A stretch of DNA of 64,000 bases, taken from assembly GCA_022180725.1 (NCBI GenBank), contig BQMO01000016.1:62001-126000 (forward strand), in the 5' to 3' direction. The stretch comes from Phycisphaerae bacterium (lineage in GTDB: Bacteria; Planctomycetota; Phycisphaerae; Phycisphaerales; UBA1924). Positions 16,796 to 25,087 of the stretch are shown here, one piece after another (position 1 is the first letter of the stretch; each line of letters opens with the position of its first letter). The translations under genes were made by a program, and so were the position numbers. Under the pieces are notes generated by a model that saw only the letters and a program-made list of their open reading frames with translations, was not told the origin of the DNA and searched no databases.

Positions 16796-17362
16796 TCAGT
16801 CGTACGCCTTCCCGAACGCCGCCTTCTTGAACTCGACCATGTCGGTCCACGCTACCTCGCGCGTATCAAGGCTCGTGATCCGCATTTCGCATTGGTAGAA
16901 ATCCGTCCGGTCGCGTCCCGCGGCTCGGGTGGCCGAACGGAAAGTCGCCTCCAACTCGTGCGTGGGCTTGCGGCCAGAGGCGTATTCGCGATCAAACTCG
17001 TTCGCCGAGACCGATCCTCGCAGATGCTCCGCGGGGATGACGAACACGACATTGCGCAACCGACGCAACGGTTCAAGCCCCTGGCTATCCCGCACCCGCG
17101 CCATGATGTACCATCGATCGCTCTCGGGGATGATGTCCGTGCTCAGGTTCTCCACCTTCGTGATCGCGACGGTGATCCGTGGTGACTCGGGCGTGCGCGA
17201 CCGCAGAAGGTCGCTCTCACCCAGCTTCGCCCCGAGTTCAACGGCGGTGTGCTCGATGTCCGAGACGCCCAGCCGTGACGATTTCGGCGCGCCGGCGCAC
17301 CCGGCCAGCCACGCGCCCGCCGCGAGCGCGGCGGTCACCCCGAGCATCCATGCCGTGTGCAC
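16796..17362 (-). CDS. LpoB-like penicillin-binding protein activator lipoprotein (second copy)
   Basis: A 188-aa lipoprotein; the GTG start at 17362 has a GGAGG site 7 bases upstream, and the signal peptide ends at lipobox LAGC. The core has the LpoB pattern: ITVAITKVENLSTDIIPESD, then helix-strand elements and a C-terminal MRITSLDTREVAWTDMVEFK strand pair. It differs clearly from the LpoB-like gene 18 bases upstream, so this is an old duplication or two distinct activators. LpoB proteins reach from the outer membrane through the cell wall to stimulate a bifunctional PBP. Confidence 0.72.
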   Translation of the reverse strand: MHTAWMLGVTAALAAGAWLAGCAGAPKSSRLGVSDIEHTAVELGAKLGESDLLRSRTPESPRITVAITKVENLSTDIIPESDRWYIMARVRDSQGLEPLRRLRNVVFVIPAEHLRGSVSANEFDREYASGRKPTHELEATFRSATRAAGRDRTDFYQCEMRITSLDTREVAWTDMVEFKKAAFGKAYD

Positions 17363-17380
17363 GACAAACCTCCCCGATGC

Positions 17381-18004
17381 TCACGGCATCTGTTTGATCT
17401 CGTACGGCGTGTTCGTCCAGATCATTTCGCGCGACTGCGCGTTGCTCAGGTTGAAACTCATCATGTACAGGTTGATCGCCTGGTTCCCGCGGTCCACCCG
17501 GTACATTTCCCCATTGAGAAAGTACGTCATCCCCGGGTTCAGTGGCGTCGTTGAGCCGGTCGCGCCCTCGGCGCCGCCGAGTTCCAACTGCCGCAGTTCT
17601 TCCATCTTCGCCCGGCTCTCGATCCACCGGATGCGGCTGCGGGCCACGTTACTGTTGATCAACTTCTGCCGTACCCGCGTGCGGAACGCCTCGAAGTCCA
17701 TTGTCGGCACGATCATCGTCTTGTTCACGATGTCCCCGAACACCACATTCACCCGCTGCCCCGAGTTGAACTCCGGCAGCGCCACGATGTCCGCCACCAG
17801 CTGCTGCGCCACCTGGTCGGAGAACTCGATCAGCGCCGCCGGCTGCACCTGCGGGCTGCGGCTCTCCGCCCGCGTCGTGTCGTTCGGCTCGATCCGATGC
17901 GTCCGCTCGCCCTTGGGCGGCGCGTTGCACGCTGCAACCCCCACGACCAGGCCGCCCCCAATAACCGCCCACGCCACCCGGCCCCACCAACTCGATTTGT
18001 TCAT
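17381..18004 (-). CDS. LpoB-like penicillin-binding protein activator lipoprotein (first copy)
   Basis: A 207-aa lipoprotein starting MNKSSWWGRVAWAVIGGGLV with lipobox VAAC. ATG at 18004 is preferred over 18034 because GGGAG lies 7 bases upstream and the signal peptide then has normal length. The body shows the LpoB/FlgO-type fold: VNVVFGDIVNKTMIVPTMDF, then YFLNGEMYRVDRGN and YMMSFNLSNAQSREMIWTN. It is the first gene of the lipoprotein operon, with an AT-rich promoter-like patch and a hairpin in the 128 bases before it. The family's role is to activate a class A PBP. Confidence 0.78.
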   Translation of the reverse strand: MNKSSWWGRVAWAVIGGGLVVGVAACNAPPKGERTHRIEPNDTTRAESRSPQVQPAALIEFSDQVAQQLVADIVALPEFNSGQRVNVVFGDIVNKTMIVPTMDFEAFRTRVRQKLINSNVARSRIRWIESRAKMEELRQLELGGAEGATGSTTPLNPGMTYFLNGEMYRVDRGNQAINLYMMSFNLSNAQSREMIWTNTPYEIKQMP

Positions 18005-18052
18005 GTTCGCACTCCCATTGATGAGGTGCCACATCCCTGCACACTCCCCAAG

Positions 18053-18060
18053 ATTGTATA
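18053..18060 (-). promoter_or_regulatory. Possible -10 element for the lipoprotein operon
   Basis: The minus strand reads TATACAAT here, about 50 bases upstream of the first LpoB-like start codon. It is one of few AT-rich patches in this GC-rich window. No good -35 box at 16-18 bases was found, so this is only a candidate. Confidence 0.25.
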
Positions 18061-18113
18061 GACGCCACTAACTTCAATACGGTTCCCAGATTTGGTCTTT
18101 CGCAAAGTCGCAA

Positions 18114-18131
18114 ACCATTTTCTTGAATGGT
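18114..18131 (-). terminator. Weak hairpin after the last T6SS cargo gene
   Basis: ACCATT and AATGGT form a 6-bp stem around a 6-base loop, starting one base after the TAA of the A1 gene, and followed on the minus strand by TTGCGACTTTG. The stem is AT-rich and the T-run is poor. It marks the boundary between the T6SS cargo array and the lipoprotein operon and may be a weak terminator. Confidence 0.35.
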
Positions 18132-18132
18132 C

Positions 18133-18543
18133 TTAGGCCTTCCTCCACGCCGCTTCATCCAGCCGCGGGAACGTGACCTTGCATTGCCCTTTCTTGACCC
18201 CCTCCACGCGTGCGAAGCCCTTGTCGTTCAGCGTGCCGGAGCGCACTTTGCCGTCGGGCGTCGTCACACGATAGACCTCGCCGGCGATGGGCTGGTCGTC
18301 GTCGTCGAGCAGTTCGATTTCGATCCACGTGGGCGGTTCGTCGGGGTCTGAGGACTCGCTCGCGGCCTCTTCCGCGGCGGCGGGGTCGATGTTGGTTGAG
18401 CCGTACTTCCCCGTGCCCGCCTCGCGCTGCTCGAGTTTGACCTTTTCGACTTCGCCCGGGTCGGCCACGTCGGCATCCGCCGCCTCGTCAGGCTCGGCGG
18501 GCGCCACCAGGCTCCCCATCTTCACGCTCTCAGCGCTCGCCAT
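18133..18543 (-). CDS. Small T6SS-associated protein A1: shared N-terminal tag plus transthyretin-like domain
   Basis: A 136-aa protein, no signal peptide. Residues 1-25 (MASAESVKMGSLVAPAEPDE...) are nearly identical to two other genes in this window (A2, A3). A charged linker follows, then a carboxypeptidase-regulatory/transthyretin-like beta sandwich (residues 70-136: WIEIELLDDDDQPIAGEVYR ... GTLNDKGFARVEGVKKGQCK). Similar domains occur at the C terminus of some VgrG spikes, where they recruit effectors. It is the last gene of the array, 14 bases after the M23 peptidase gene. A role as adaptor or as spike-loaded cargo is inferred; no enzyme motif is visible. ATG at 18543 is chosen over the longer frame to 18813, which covers the M23 gene. 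Confidence 0.7.
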   Translation of the reverse strand: MASAESVKMGSLVAPAEPDEAADADVADPGEVEKVKLEQREAGTGKYGSTNIDPAAAEEAASESSDPDEPPTWIEIELLDDDDQPIAGEVYRVTTPDGKVRSGTLNDKGFARVEGVKKGQCKVTFPRLDEAAWRKA

Positions 18544-18557
18544 CGCGTGCTCCTCGT

Positions 18558-20957
18558 TCAACCCTTCTTCGCCGAGACGGCCGTGTTCTTCACGTTCTTG
18601 TCTTTCGACGCCTTCTTCTCCTGTTCCTGCTTCTCCTTCTTCTCCTTGGCCTCCTTCTCCTTCGCCTCTTTGGCTTCCTGAGCATCCTTGGCTTTGATCT
18701 CCCGCCAAGCACTCAGCGTCATCCCATGCGGGCACACACCCTCGCGCACCGCCCAGCACGACCCCGGCACCATGTTGACCTTGTTCGACCGATGCGCGGG
18801 GATCGCCCTGCACTTTTTCGGCCGGGTCGGGTCCTCATTCAGGTCATTCGGCGGGGTTGTGTTCGACTTCGAGGTCGACCACCAGTCCGCGCCGCACGGC
18901 AGGAGTTTCGGCTGGTTGTTGTGCGGGAAGATCGTCTCGTACCCGGGCAGGATGCACGACTCCAGACTCTTCCCGCACTGAAAGTGCGCGTGCGTCGGGC
19001 TGTCCGTGTTCGGATTGCCCGTGCGCCCCATGGTGCCGATCACGTCCCCGGCCTTGACCTTCGCCCCCGCCGGTTCTGACACCGTCGCCATGTGCAGGCA
19101 TTGAATCAGCGAGATGGTGTTCGTGCGCCAGGCCTGCACGCTCGCGACCAGCCCCGCCGCGCTCCCGCTGTTGTTGTAGGTCACTTTCCCGGACTTCAGC
19201 AGTTTCCCGCCGCACGTGGCGAAGACGGGGTCGCCCACGTTCGAGGCGCAGTCGATGCCATGGTGCATCTTGGGGATTTTGAAGTTGACCAGCGCCGCCT
19301 CGAGCGTCGAGAAGTACTCCGGGTCTTCCTGGGTCTCGTCCGCGCGCGGCAACTTCCGCTTCCATCGCCCATCGGGCATTTTCGTGAGCAAGTCCTGATT
19401 CGGGACAACGTTTTCAAGCCCCTTCAGCACAGCGTCCTCGAACGACATCGGCCCCTCATAGTTCAGGTGCATCTCGAGCACCACGTGGAACGGGCCGTCC
19501 ATCTCCTCCTTCGTCAGTTTCTTCTTGCCCGTCGAGATGATGTCGATCGTCGGCTCCTTGCCGGGCTTGTAGTCCTTCGAGTTGAATGTCTTCTTCCGCG
19601 TAATGGCGTTGAAGACGGGCATGAAGTCCTTGCTCGACTGGTCGTCCTTGATCGCCTCGTCGATCTCCTTCTTCATGTCGCTCTCGGAGGCGCTCCACCA
19701 CACGACCTTGATTTCCTTCGCGGGCCGGGCCGACAGCACGTACCAGTCCCCCTTGCCCGAGGGAAGTTCCTTCACCGTGTCGCGCCAGTCCCAATCCTTG
19801 CGCCGTCCCTTATCGGTGTAACTCCCGTACCAATGCCCGTGCGGCCCTGTGGAGGTTGACACGACCAGCGTCGGCCGGCCATTCACCAGCGCCCGCGAGG
19901 CGTCCCCCGCCGCCGTGCGCGGCTCGAAGTGCACCGTCTTCTCCGGCGGCTCGAACCACGTCGGCTGGCACCACACCATCGCGTAGGTCGAGTGCTTCGC
20001 GGGGTTCTTCACCGCGTCCGGGCCGGTCGCGTCGTAGTCCAACGCGATGAAGTTCCGCAGCGCCGCCTCGTGATCCTTGCTCGCCAGACTCCAGTGCGAG
20101 AGTTCGGCCTTGGAATCGGGCGCGTCCGGCGCGAAGTCGTTCTTGCCCCGCGCATACCGGGCCGTCATCGTGGGGTTGGCGCCCATCTTCCCCGCGTCGG
20201 CAAGGGCCAGCAACTTCATGTGCGCCATCTCGAGCGTGATGCGGCCTTTCTCACCCACCGGCACGATGATCTTCAGCACGCCGTCCGGCCCGGTGGTGAA
20301 CATCCCGTCGATCAGCCCGCGCAGAAACTTCACCGCGGTCGGCAGCGCGTCGCCCCCCTTGCCCGTGCTCGAGTACGGCTTGCCGCGCAGCGCGTGGTAC
20401 AGCGGCGCCAGGTTGTCCCGCTCGAAGTCGTCCCACCCGCCCCCGTCCGCGGGGCCGGTGTAGCGGTACTTGGAATCCACCCCCTTCCACAGCCCGAGCA
20501 GCTTGACCAGCCCCTGCACGTGCGCGGCAAAGAACACCCACTTGCTCTTCTTGTCGATGAGTTCGTTGCGCTTCTTCACCGCGTTCTTCTGGGCGCTGCC
20601 CGTTCCCTTCTCCGCGTCGGCCTTGGCCTTGTCCAGGGCCTTCTGGTCATCCACCGTGAATACCGGGGCCGGCGAGGGGGGTGTCTCGACCGCCTGGAAC
20701 GCCCCTTCTTCAACGAGTTTCCCCGCGTCCCCCGATCCCTCCAGGTGTTCGACCGTCAGCCGGCGGACGAACGCACCCGGAACCGGTTGACGCGTGTGCG
20801 CGTCAAGGATCGTGAGCAGCACCATCGCCGGCGGGGTGAACGACGCGCTGACGACCTTGGCCTGCTCCTTCTTATCCAGCGGTGCGGCAAGGATCGCCGG
20901 CGTGGGTTGTCTCACGCGCGTCGCGCTGGCCTTACCCTTGTCGCCTGATCCCGCCAT
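18558..20957 (-). CDS. Candidate T6SS cargo with a C-terminal M23 (LytM-like) peptidase domain
   Basis: A 799-aa protein with no signal peptide. Residues 45-70 resemble a small transthyretin-like strand set (LTILDAHTRQPVPGAFVRRL), residues 130-545 are of unknown type, and residues 560-660 are an M23 metallopeptidase. Predicted zinc ligands are His565 and Asp569 (HHGID) and His658 (HAH); predicted catalytic histidines are His622 (LHM) and His656. A Lys/Glu coiled tail follows (residues 760-799). M23 enzymes cut peptidoglycan cross-links. Lack of a secretion signal and position behind vgrG support delivery by the T6SS, as inferred cargo. No neighbouring immunity gene is evident. ATG at 20957 has GGGAG upstream. 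Confidence 0.75.
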   Translation of the reverse strand: MAGSGDKGKASATRVRQPTPAILAAPLDKKEQAKVVSASFTPPAMVLLTILDAHTRQPVPGAFVRRLTVEHLEGSGDAGKLVEEGAFQAVETPPSPAPVFTVDDQKALDKAKADAEKGTGSAQKNAVKKRNELIDKKSKWVFFAAHVQGLVKLLGLWKGVDSKYRYTGPADGGGWDDFERDNLAPLYHALRGKPYSSTGKGGDALPTAVKFLRGLIDGMFTTGPDGVLKIIVPVGEKGRITLEMAHMKLLALADAGKMGANPTMTARYARGKNDFAPDAPDSKAELSHWSLASKDHEAALRNFIALDYDATGPDAVKNPAKHSTYAMVWCQPTWFEPPEKTVHFEPRTAAGDASRALVNGRPTLVVSTSTGPHGHWYGSYTDKGRRKDWDWRDTVKELPSGKGDWYVLSARPAKEIKVVWWSASESDMKKEIDEAIKDDQSSKDFMPVFNAITRKKTFNSKDYKPGKEPTIDIISTGKKKLTKEEMDGPFHVVLEMHLNYEGPMSFEDAVLKGLENVVPNQDLLTKMPDGRWKRKLPRADETQEDPEYFSTLEAALVNFKIPKMHHGIDCASNVGDPVFATCGGKLLKSGKVTYNNSGSAAGLVASVQAWRTNTISLIQCLHMATVSEPAGAKVKAGDVIGTMGRTGNPNTDSPTHAHFQCGKSLESCILPGYETIFPHNNQPKLLPCGADWWSTSKSNTTPPNDLNEDPTRPKKCRAIPAHRSNKVNMVPGSCWAVREGVCPHGMTLSAWREIKAKDAQEAKEAKEKEAKEKKEKQEQEKKASKDKNVKNTAVSAKKG

Positions 20958-20969
20958 CCTGCGCTCCCG

Positions 20970-21782
20970 TCAATCGAAGTACCGCTCGTCCTCATCCTCG
21001 TCCAAGTCCACGTCCTGCGGGATGTGCGGCGGGTTGGGAACCACCAGGTCCGGGTCCGCGAGGGTCACGTCCGCCGCCCGGCTGGGCGTCACGCTGTTAC
21101 GTTCCGGCGCGTGCTCTTCCAACTGCTCGCAGGCGCCCGAATGCGATTCCTGCTCGTGGACCTTGCGCAGGCGACGGATCAACTCCGGCCCCGGCTTGCC
21201 CGTGACATCCAGCCCCTCGACCGTCTGGAACTCCGAGATGCCCCGGGCCGTCAACGGACCCCAAATGCCGTCGATCGGCCCGGGATCGATCCCCAGATTC
21301 CGAAGCCGCTGCTGGATGCCCCGCACCGTGTGCGCCGGCGCCAGTTCGCCGACCTCGACCGGAAACTCCCCCCACGGCAGGCGCAGCCGCACCGACCTTG
21401 ACCCGCCCCGCGGCAGGTCGATCTGCGCGATGCCGTCGCCGTCCGTCTCGGCTTCGGGCTGCTCCTCGCGGTTCAGGATGAATCGATACTTCACACCCTT
21501 CATCGGCGCGTGATCCAACCCGAGAATGGCGATGCGAAGGGTCGTCTTGCCAGGCCGACGAAATGAATGCTTCTGCTCGGTCGCGCACGATTCCTTGCGC
21601 TCTTCCAGCGTCGGAATAAAAACCTTGTCGCCCGGGTGCAGGATGTTTGGGTTGCCGCGCTTGGCACGGAGTGATTCGTTCTCCGCGTGCTTCCAGATCT
21701 TCATCCAAGGCACGCCGTACTGCTCGCCGATGAGCGACAGGCAATCGCCTAATTGAACCGTGTACCACGTGCCGCTGCCCAT
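20970..21782 (-). CDS. LysM / peptidoglycan-binding spike-associated protein (copy a)
   Basis: A 270-aa protein without a signal peptide. Residues 4-57 are a LysM-like module (TWYTVQLGDCLSLIGEQYGV ... NPNILHPGDKVFIP). Residues 80-145 are beta-rich (transthyretin-like). Residues 150-208 form a PG_binding_1 domain (RGIQQRLRNLGIDPGPIDG, WGPLTARGISEFQ). The acidic tail ends DEDEDERYFD. LysM and PG_binding_1 modules bind glycan strands or stem peptides. It lies between A2 and the M23 gene (12-base gap). It may position the spike or cargo at the cell wall; that is inference. Confidence 0.72.
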   Translation of the reverse strand: MGSGTWYTVQLGDCLSLIGEQYGVPWMKIWKHAENESLRAKRGNPNILHPGDKVFIPTLEERKESCATEQKHSFRRPGKTTLRIAILGLDHAPMKGVKYRFILNREEQPEAETDGDGIAQIDLPRGGSRSVRLRLPWGEFPVEVGELAPAHTVRGIQQRLRNLGIDPGPIDGIWGPLTARGISEFQTVEGLDVTGKPGPELIRRLRKVHEQESHSGACEQLEEHAPERNSVTPSRAADVTLADPDLVVPNPPHIPQDVDLDEDEDERYFD

Positions 21783-21850
21783 GACCCTTCACCGCCTCCG
21801 TACATATCGCGGCTGCAACCAGGGAAATCGACCCGCCTCGACCGCGAACT

Positions 21851-22258
21851 TTACGCCTTGCTCCACGTCCGCTTGTCGAGGTTCGGGAACGTCACCTTGC
21901 AATCCCCCTTCTTGATCCCTTCCACTCGAATGAAGCCCTTGTCGTTCAGCGTGCCCGTCTTGGTCTGATTGTCACTGGTGACGATCTTGTAGGCCTCACC
22001 CGGTCGGGGCTTGCCGTCCTGATCGACCAGTTCGATTTCAATCCACGTCAGTTCCTCGGCCGTGGGTTTGGCGTCGTCGGCGGATTCCTTGGCCGCTTCG
22101 TCAACTTTGGCCGAGCCGTATTTCCCCTTGCCGCTCTCGCGTTCCTCGGCCTTGCGCTTCTCGACCTCGCCCGGGTCGGCGGTATCGGCATCCTGCGCCT
22201 CGTCCGGCTCGACCGGAGCGACCAGCGACCCCATCTTGACACTCTCCGCACTGGCCAT
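21851..22258 (-). CDS. Small T6SS-associated protein A2: shared N-terminal tag plus transthyretin-like domain
   Basis: A 135-aa paralogue of A1 and A3. Residues 1-34 (MASAESVKMGSLVAPVEPDE, then AQDADTADPGEVEK) match A1 at almost every position. The C-terminal domain (WIEIELVDQDGKPRPGEAYK ... GTLNDKGFIRVEGIKKGDCK) is the same transthyretin-like sandwich. The middle linker is Lys/Glu-rich and diverges. It lies 31 bases after the 708-aa gene and 68 bases before LysM copy a. ATG at 22258 has GGAGACAGG just upstream; the longer frame to 22336 overlaps the 708-aa gene. Confidence 0.72.
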   Translation of the reverse strand: MASAESVKMGSLVAPVEPDEAQDADTADPGEVEKRKAEERESGKGKYGSAKVDEAAKESADDAKPTAEELTWIEIELVDQDGKPRPGEAYKIVTSDNQTKTGTLNDKGFIRVEGIKKGDCKVTFPNLDKRTWSKA

Positions 22259-22289
22259 GCCTGTCTCCGTAAAAGTCGCGAGCCGCTGA

Positions 22290-24416
22290 TCACGCTTCGG
22301 ACGGCGTATCGGATGATGAACTGGGCGACGACCCACTCTCCGCCGGCGGCACGGGCTGCTCGGGCGGGTCGGGCCAGGGCTTGGCGTCCACCTTCTGCTC
22401 TTCCTCGACCTTGTCGATCATGGCCTTGGTGACTTCCTTGGCCACGCACAGGACCTCGCGTTTGCCCCCGGGGAAGTTGCCGCCGGCGGTGCCCGCGGGA
22501 GTATCGTCCCCCGCGCCGCCGCCGAAGATGTCGTCCTTGAGTTTGCCGAAGTCGGTGTCCAGCCCGATGCCGCTGCTGAGGGCGTCCTTGGCGGCTTTGA
22601 CGCCGTCCACGACCTTCTTCACGTCCTCCATCTTCTTTTTCGCGTCCGAGACCATGCCCTTGACGGGCGAGATGGCGTTGGTGGCCGCGCCCATCGCCTT
22701 GCCGAAAAGTTCGTCGAAGAGCAGGTCGTAGACCGGGAGGATGGTGTCGCGGATGATGAGCGCGGTCAGTTCCGGCAAGCGCGCCAGCAGCACTTCCATT
22801 GTCAGGGCGTCTTTCTCTCTCGCGCCGTCGATGGCGTCGCGCAGCCGCTCGCCGAGGTTGTTCATCGCCAAGTCGAGGATCGGGTCCAGGTGCTGCCCGA
22901 ACTTCTCGCGCGCCAGGTCGCGGCCTTTCTCCAGGAATGCCTTTTTCGTGAGTTTCTGACCGAAGAGGTTGAACATTCCGTCGGGGCCATCCTGAAGAAA
23001 CGCAAACTGCTCCACGATGATGTCGAGCAACGTATCGAAGAACCACTTTCGGCCCAGCACGCGCAGCGCGTCCTGCGTGAATGTCATTTCCAACCCTGCC
23101 CCCATGGCCCGGCTCAAGATGAACTGGAGAAGAGCAATGCTCTTGGGCGTGATCTTCTCGAACGTCTTGCTCACGAACCCGGGCAGCGAACCCAGGTCGA
23201 GCACCTGCTCCACCGAGCCGGTGACCACGGCGATGATCTTCTTGCGGACGCGCAAGTTCCCGTCGGGCAGGCGCTTGTCGGTGGCGCCGCTGTTGAACGC
23301 CGCGAAGATGGACGCCAGCGCCGCATCACCCGGCGTCGGGGGTGGGGCCGCTTCTTCCGACAGAAAGTCCTTGACCTTCTTTACCTTGTCGTCGACCGAC
23401 TTCTTGACCTCCTCGACCTTTTTCTTGGCGTCCTCGACGGCCTTTTTCGCGTCGGCAATGGCCTTCTCGATCTCATTGTCGGGCTTGTCGGCCTGCGACG
23501 GCTCGGGGGCCGGTTCGTCGGGCGCCGGCGGTGGAGGCTTGAACCACACGTGGAACGTCGGGACGCATTTTTCCTCGATGGCCTTGAGGGTCATCGCGTA
23601 CGACGCCGCCTCGATCGCGTCCTCGTACTCGTCGCGGATGGCCAGGTACATGCCCAGGTAGATATCGAAGGGCTTGAAGACGATCTTCTGCACCGTGGTC
23701 GCGGCCTTCATGAGCGTGCCGCCGACGCCGCCCAGAGCGCTGCCCGCGGCCCCGCTCACCGCCCCCGCCGCCGCGCCGAGCGCCCCCCCGGGGCCGCCCC
23801 CGCTCTCGTGCTTGAGTGCCTCGTCGGCCATCTTCGTAACGAAGTCCGCGTAGTTCGCCCGTGCTTTGTGCAGGTCGATGCCGGCGAGGTGGATCGGCGG
23901 GTACTCGATCTCTTTCAGGTTGATCGACCCGCCCGCCTTGGTTACCCGCTTGATGAGTTCGTCGAACCGTGCGGGGTCCAGCCCCGTCGAGCCGCTGCCC
24001 ATGAGCACGTCCATCGCGGCCCCGGCCATGCCGAGAGCGCCTTGGCTGTCCTTGTGCTCCTTGAAGATGTACTGAGCGCTGGTGAGGAAGCCGTGCAGCA
24101 ACAGCGATTCGCGTTCGAGCGCGTCGCGGAACATCACGCCGTGGTCGAGTTGTGTTTCCTTGTGCTGAAACTTGGACGCGGTGTCCTCGTGCGTCAGGCC
24201 GAAGTGCACAAACTCGGTGGGCGCATCGTTCCCGAACTGGTTTTGCGGGTTCTCCGAGCCGTTCGCCGTGGGCGACAGATTGCCGGTCACCGCCGGGTTC
24301 GGGTCGACCAGGGATTTGCCGATGTGGAATGTCGCCTCGACATCGCCCGCGGCCTGAGCGTTGCCGCCCATCGCCCCGGTGAGCGTATCGACCGCTGAAC
24401 TGACCGCATCGAGCAT
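22290..24416 (-). CDS. Unknown 708-aa candidate T6SS cargo with glycine-zipper and coiled-coil segments
   Basis: I do not recognise a family. Residues 200-235 are a Gly/Ala-rich zipper (GGALGAAAGAVSGAAGSALG) that could insert in a membrane. Residues 312-352 are a Lys/Glu/Asp heptad coiled coil, and residues 370-560 are mainly helical. The C-terminal region has a Pro/Ser-rich tail. There is no signal peptide. It sits in the vgrG cargo array between LysM copy b and A2, with GGAGG 8 bases before the ATG at 24416. A pore-forming effector is one possibility; a structural cargo or chaperone-like protein is another. No immunity-like gene is adjacent. Confidence 0.6.
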   Translation of the reverse strand: MLDAVSSAVDTLTGAMGGNAQAAGDVEATFHIGKSLVDPNPAVTGNLSPTANGSENPQNQFGNDAPTEFVHFGLTHEDTASKFQHKETQLDHGVMFRDALERESLLLHGFLTSAQYIFKEHKDSQGALGMAGAAMDVLMGSGSTGLDPARFDELIKRVTKAGGSINLKEIEYPPIHLAGIDLHKARANYADFVTKMADEALKHESGGGPGGALGAAAGAVSGAAGSALGGVGGTLMKAATTVQKIVFKPFDIYLGMYLAIRDEYEDAIEAASYAMTLKAIEEKCVPTFHVWFKPPPPAPDEPAPEPSQADKPDNEIEKAIADAKKAVEDAKKKVEEVKKSVDDKVKKVKDFLSEEAAPPPTPGDAALASIFAAFNSGATDKRLPDGNLRVRKKIIAVVTGSVEQVLDLGSLPGFVSKTFEKITPKSIALLQFILSRAMGAGLEMTFTQDALRVLGRKWFFDTLLDIIVEQFAFLQDGPDGMFNLFGQKLTKKAFLEKGRDLAREKFGQHLDPILDLAMNNLGERLRDAIDGAREKDALTMEVLLARLPELTALIIRDTILPVYDLLFDELFGKAMGAATNAISPVKGMVSDAKKKMEDVKKVVDGVKAAKDALSSGIGLDTDFGKLKDDIFGGGAGDDTPAGTAGGNFPGGKREVLCVAKEVTKAMIDKVEEEQKVDAKPWPDPPEQPVPPAESGSSPSSSSDTPSEA

Positions 24417-24437
24417 GACTCAATCCTCCACCGCCCG

Positions 24438-25070
24438 CTACACGTGTTTGTCGTCGATCGTCTTCTTGGTGTTCTCGTCGGCCTCGCCCGTGGGGTTGAG
24501 GCCGTACTTTTCCTGAAACGCCTTGATCGCGGCGACCGTGCGTCGGTCTTTCAAGTCTCCACTCGCACCGCAGGCGTACCCCATGTTGTTCAGCCGCTGC
24601 TGCACGCCGCTGGGCGTGTCCCACGGGTCCAGCCCACCGACCGTGACCGGGTACACCTCTTTCCCGTTCTTGAGGCGGAGTTCGCCCCCGCGGCAATCCG
24701 GCGGAATTTCCTGCTCCAGGATGCCGTCGCCATCGGTGCTTCCCGTGAAAAGTTTCCCGTCGAGCACGAGGGTGTACGACTCGTTCTTCCGCGGCTCGCC
24801 GAGGCGGGTCAGCCGCAACTTGATCTTCGCCGGAACGCCCTTGCGCTTGAACTTGTGCTGCGACCCGGTGGCTCGGGTTTCCTGCTTTTCGGTCCTCTCG
24901 GGGATAAAAACCTCGTCACCGCGCGCGATGATGTTCGGGTCCTTGCGCAGGTTCTTCAGCGACGAGTTCTCGGGGTGGTTCCACACGGTTTCCCAGAAGA
25001 AGCCGTGCTCCTCGGACAGGCTGGTGATGCTGTCCCCGCGTGACGCCGTGATCTTCTGCCCTTCGGCCAT
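24438..25070 (-). CDS. LysM / peptidoglycan-binding spike-associated protein (copy b)
   Basis: A 210-aa protein with the same plan as copy a: LysM-like residues 5-57 (ASRGDSITSLSEEHGFFWET ... NIIARGDEVFIP), a beta-rich middle (residues 80-145), and a PG_binding_1 domain at residues 150-205 (SGVQQRLNNMGYACGASGDL, TVAAIKAFQEKYGLNPTG). It lacks the acidic tail of copy a. ATG at 25070 follows a GGGGAGGGG site; the longer frame to 25271 covers A3. It is placed 17 bases after A3 and 21 bases before the 708-aa gene, so each large cargo candidate is preceded by one A protein and one LysM protein. Confidence 0.72.
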   Translation of the reverse strand: MAEGQKITASRGDSITSLSEEHGFFWETVWNHPENSSLKNLRKDPNIIARGDEVFIPERTEKQETRATGSQHKFKRKGVPAKIKLRLTRLGEPRKNESYTLVLDGKLFTGSTDGDGILEQEIPPDCRGGELRLKNGKEVYPVTVGGLDPWDTPSGVQQRLNNMGYACGASGDLKDRRTVAAIKAFQEKYGLNPTGEADENTKKTIDDKHV

Positions 25071-25087
25071 CGGATTCCCCTCCCCGT

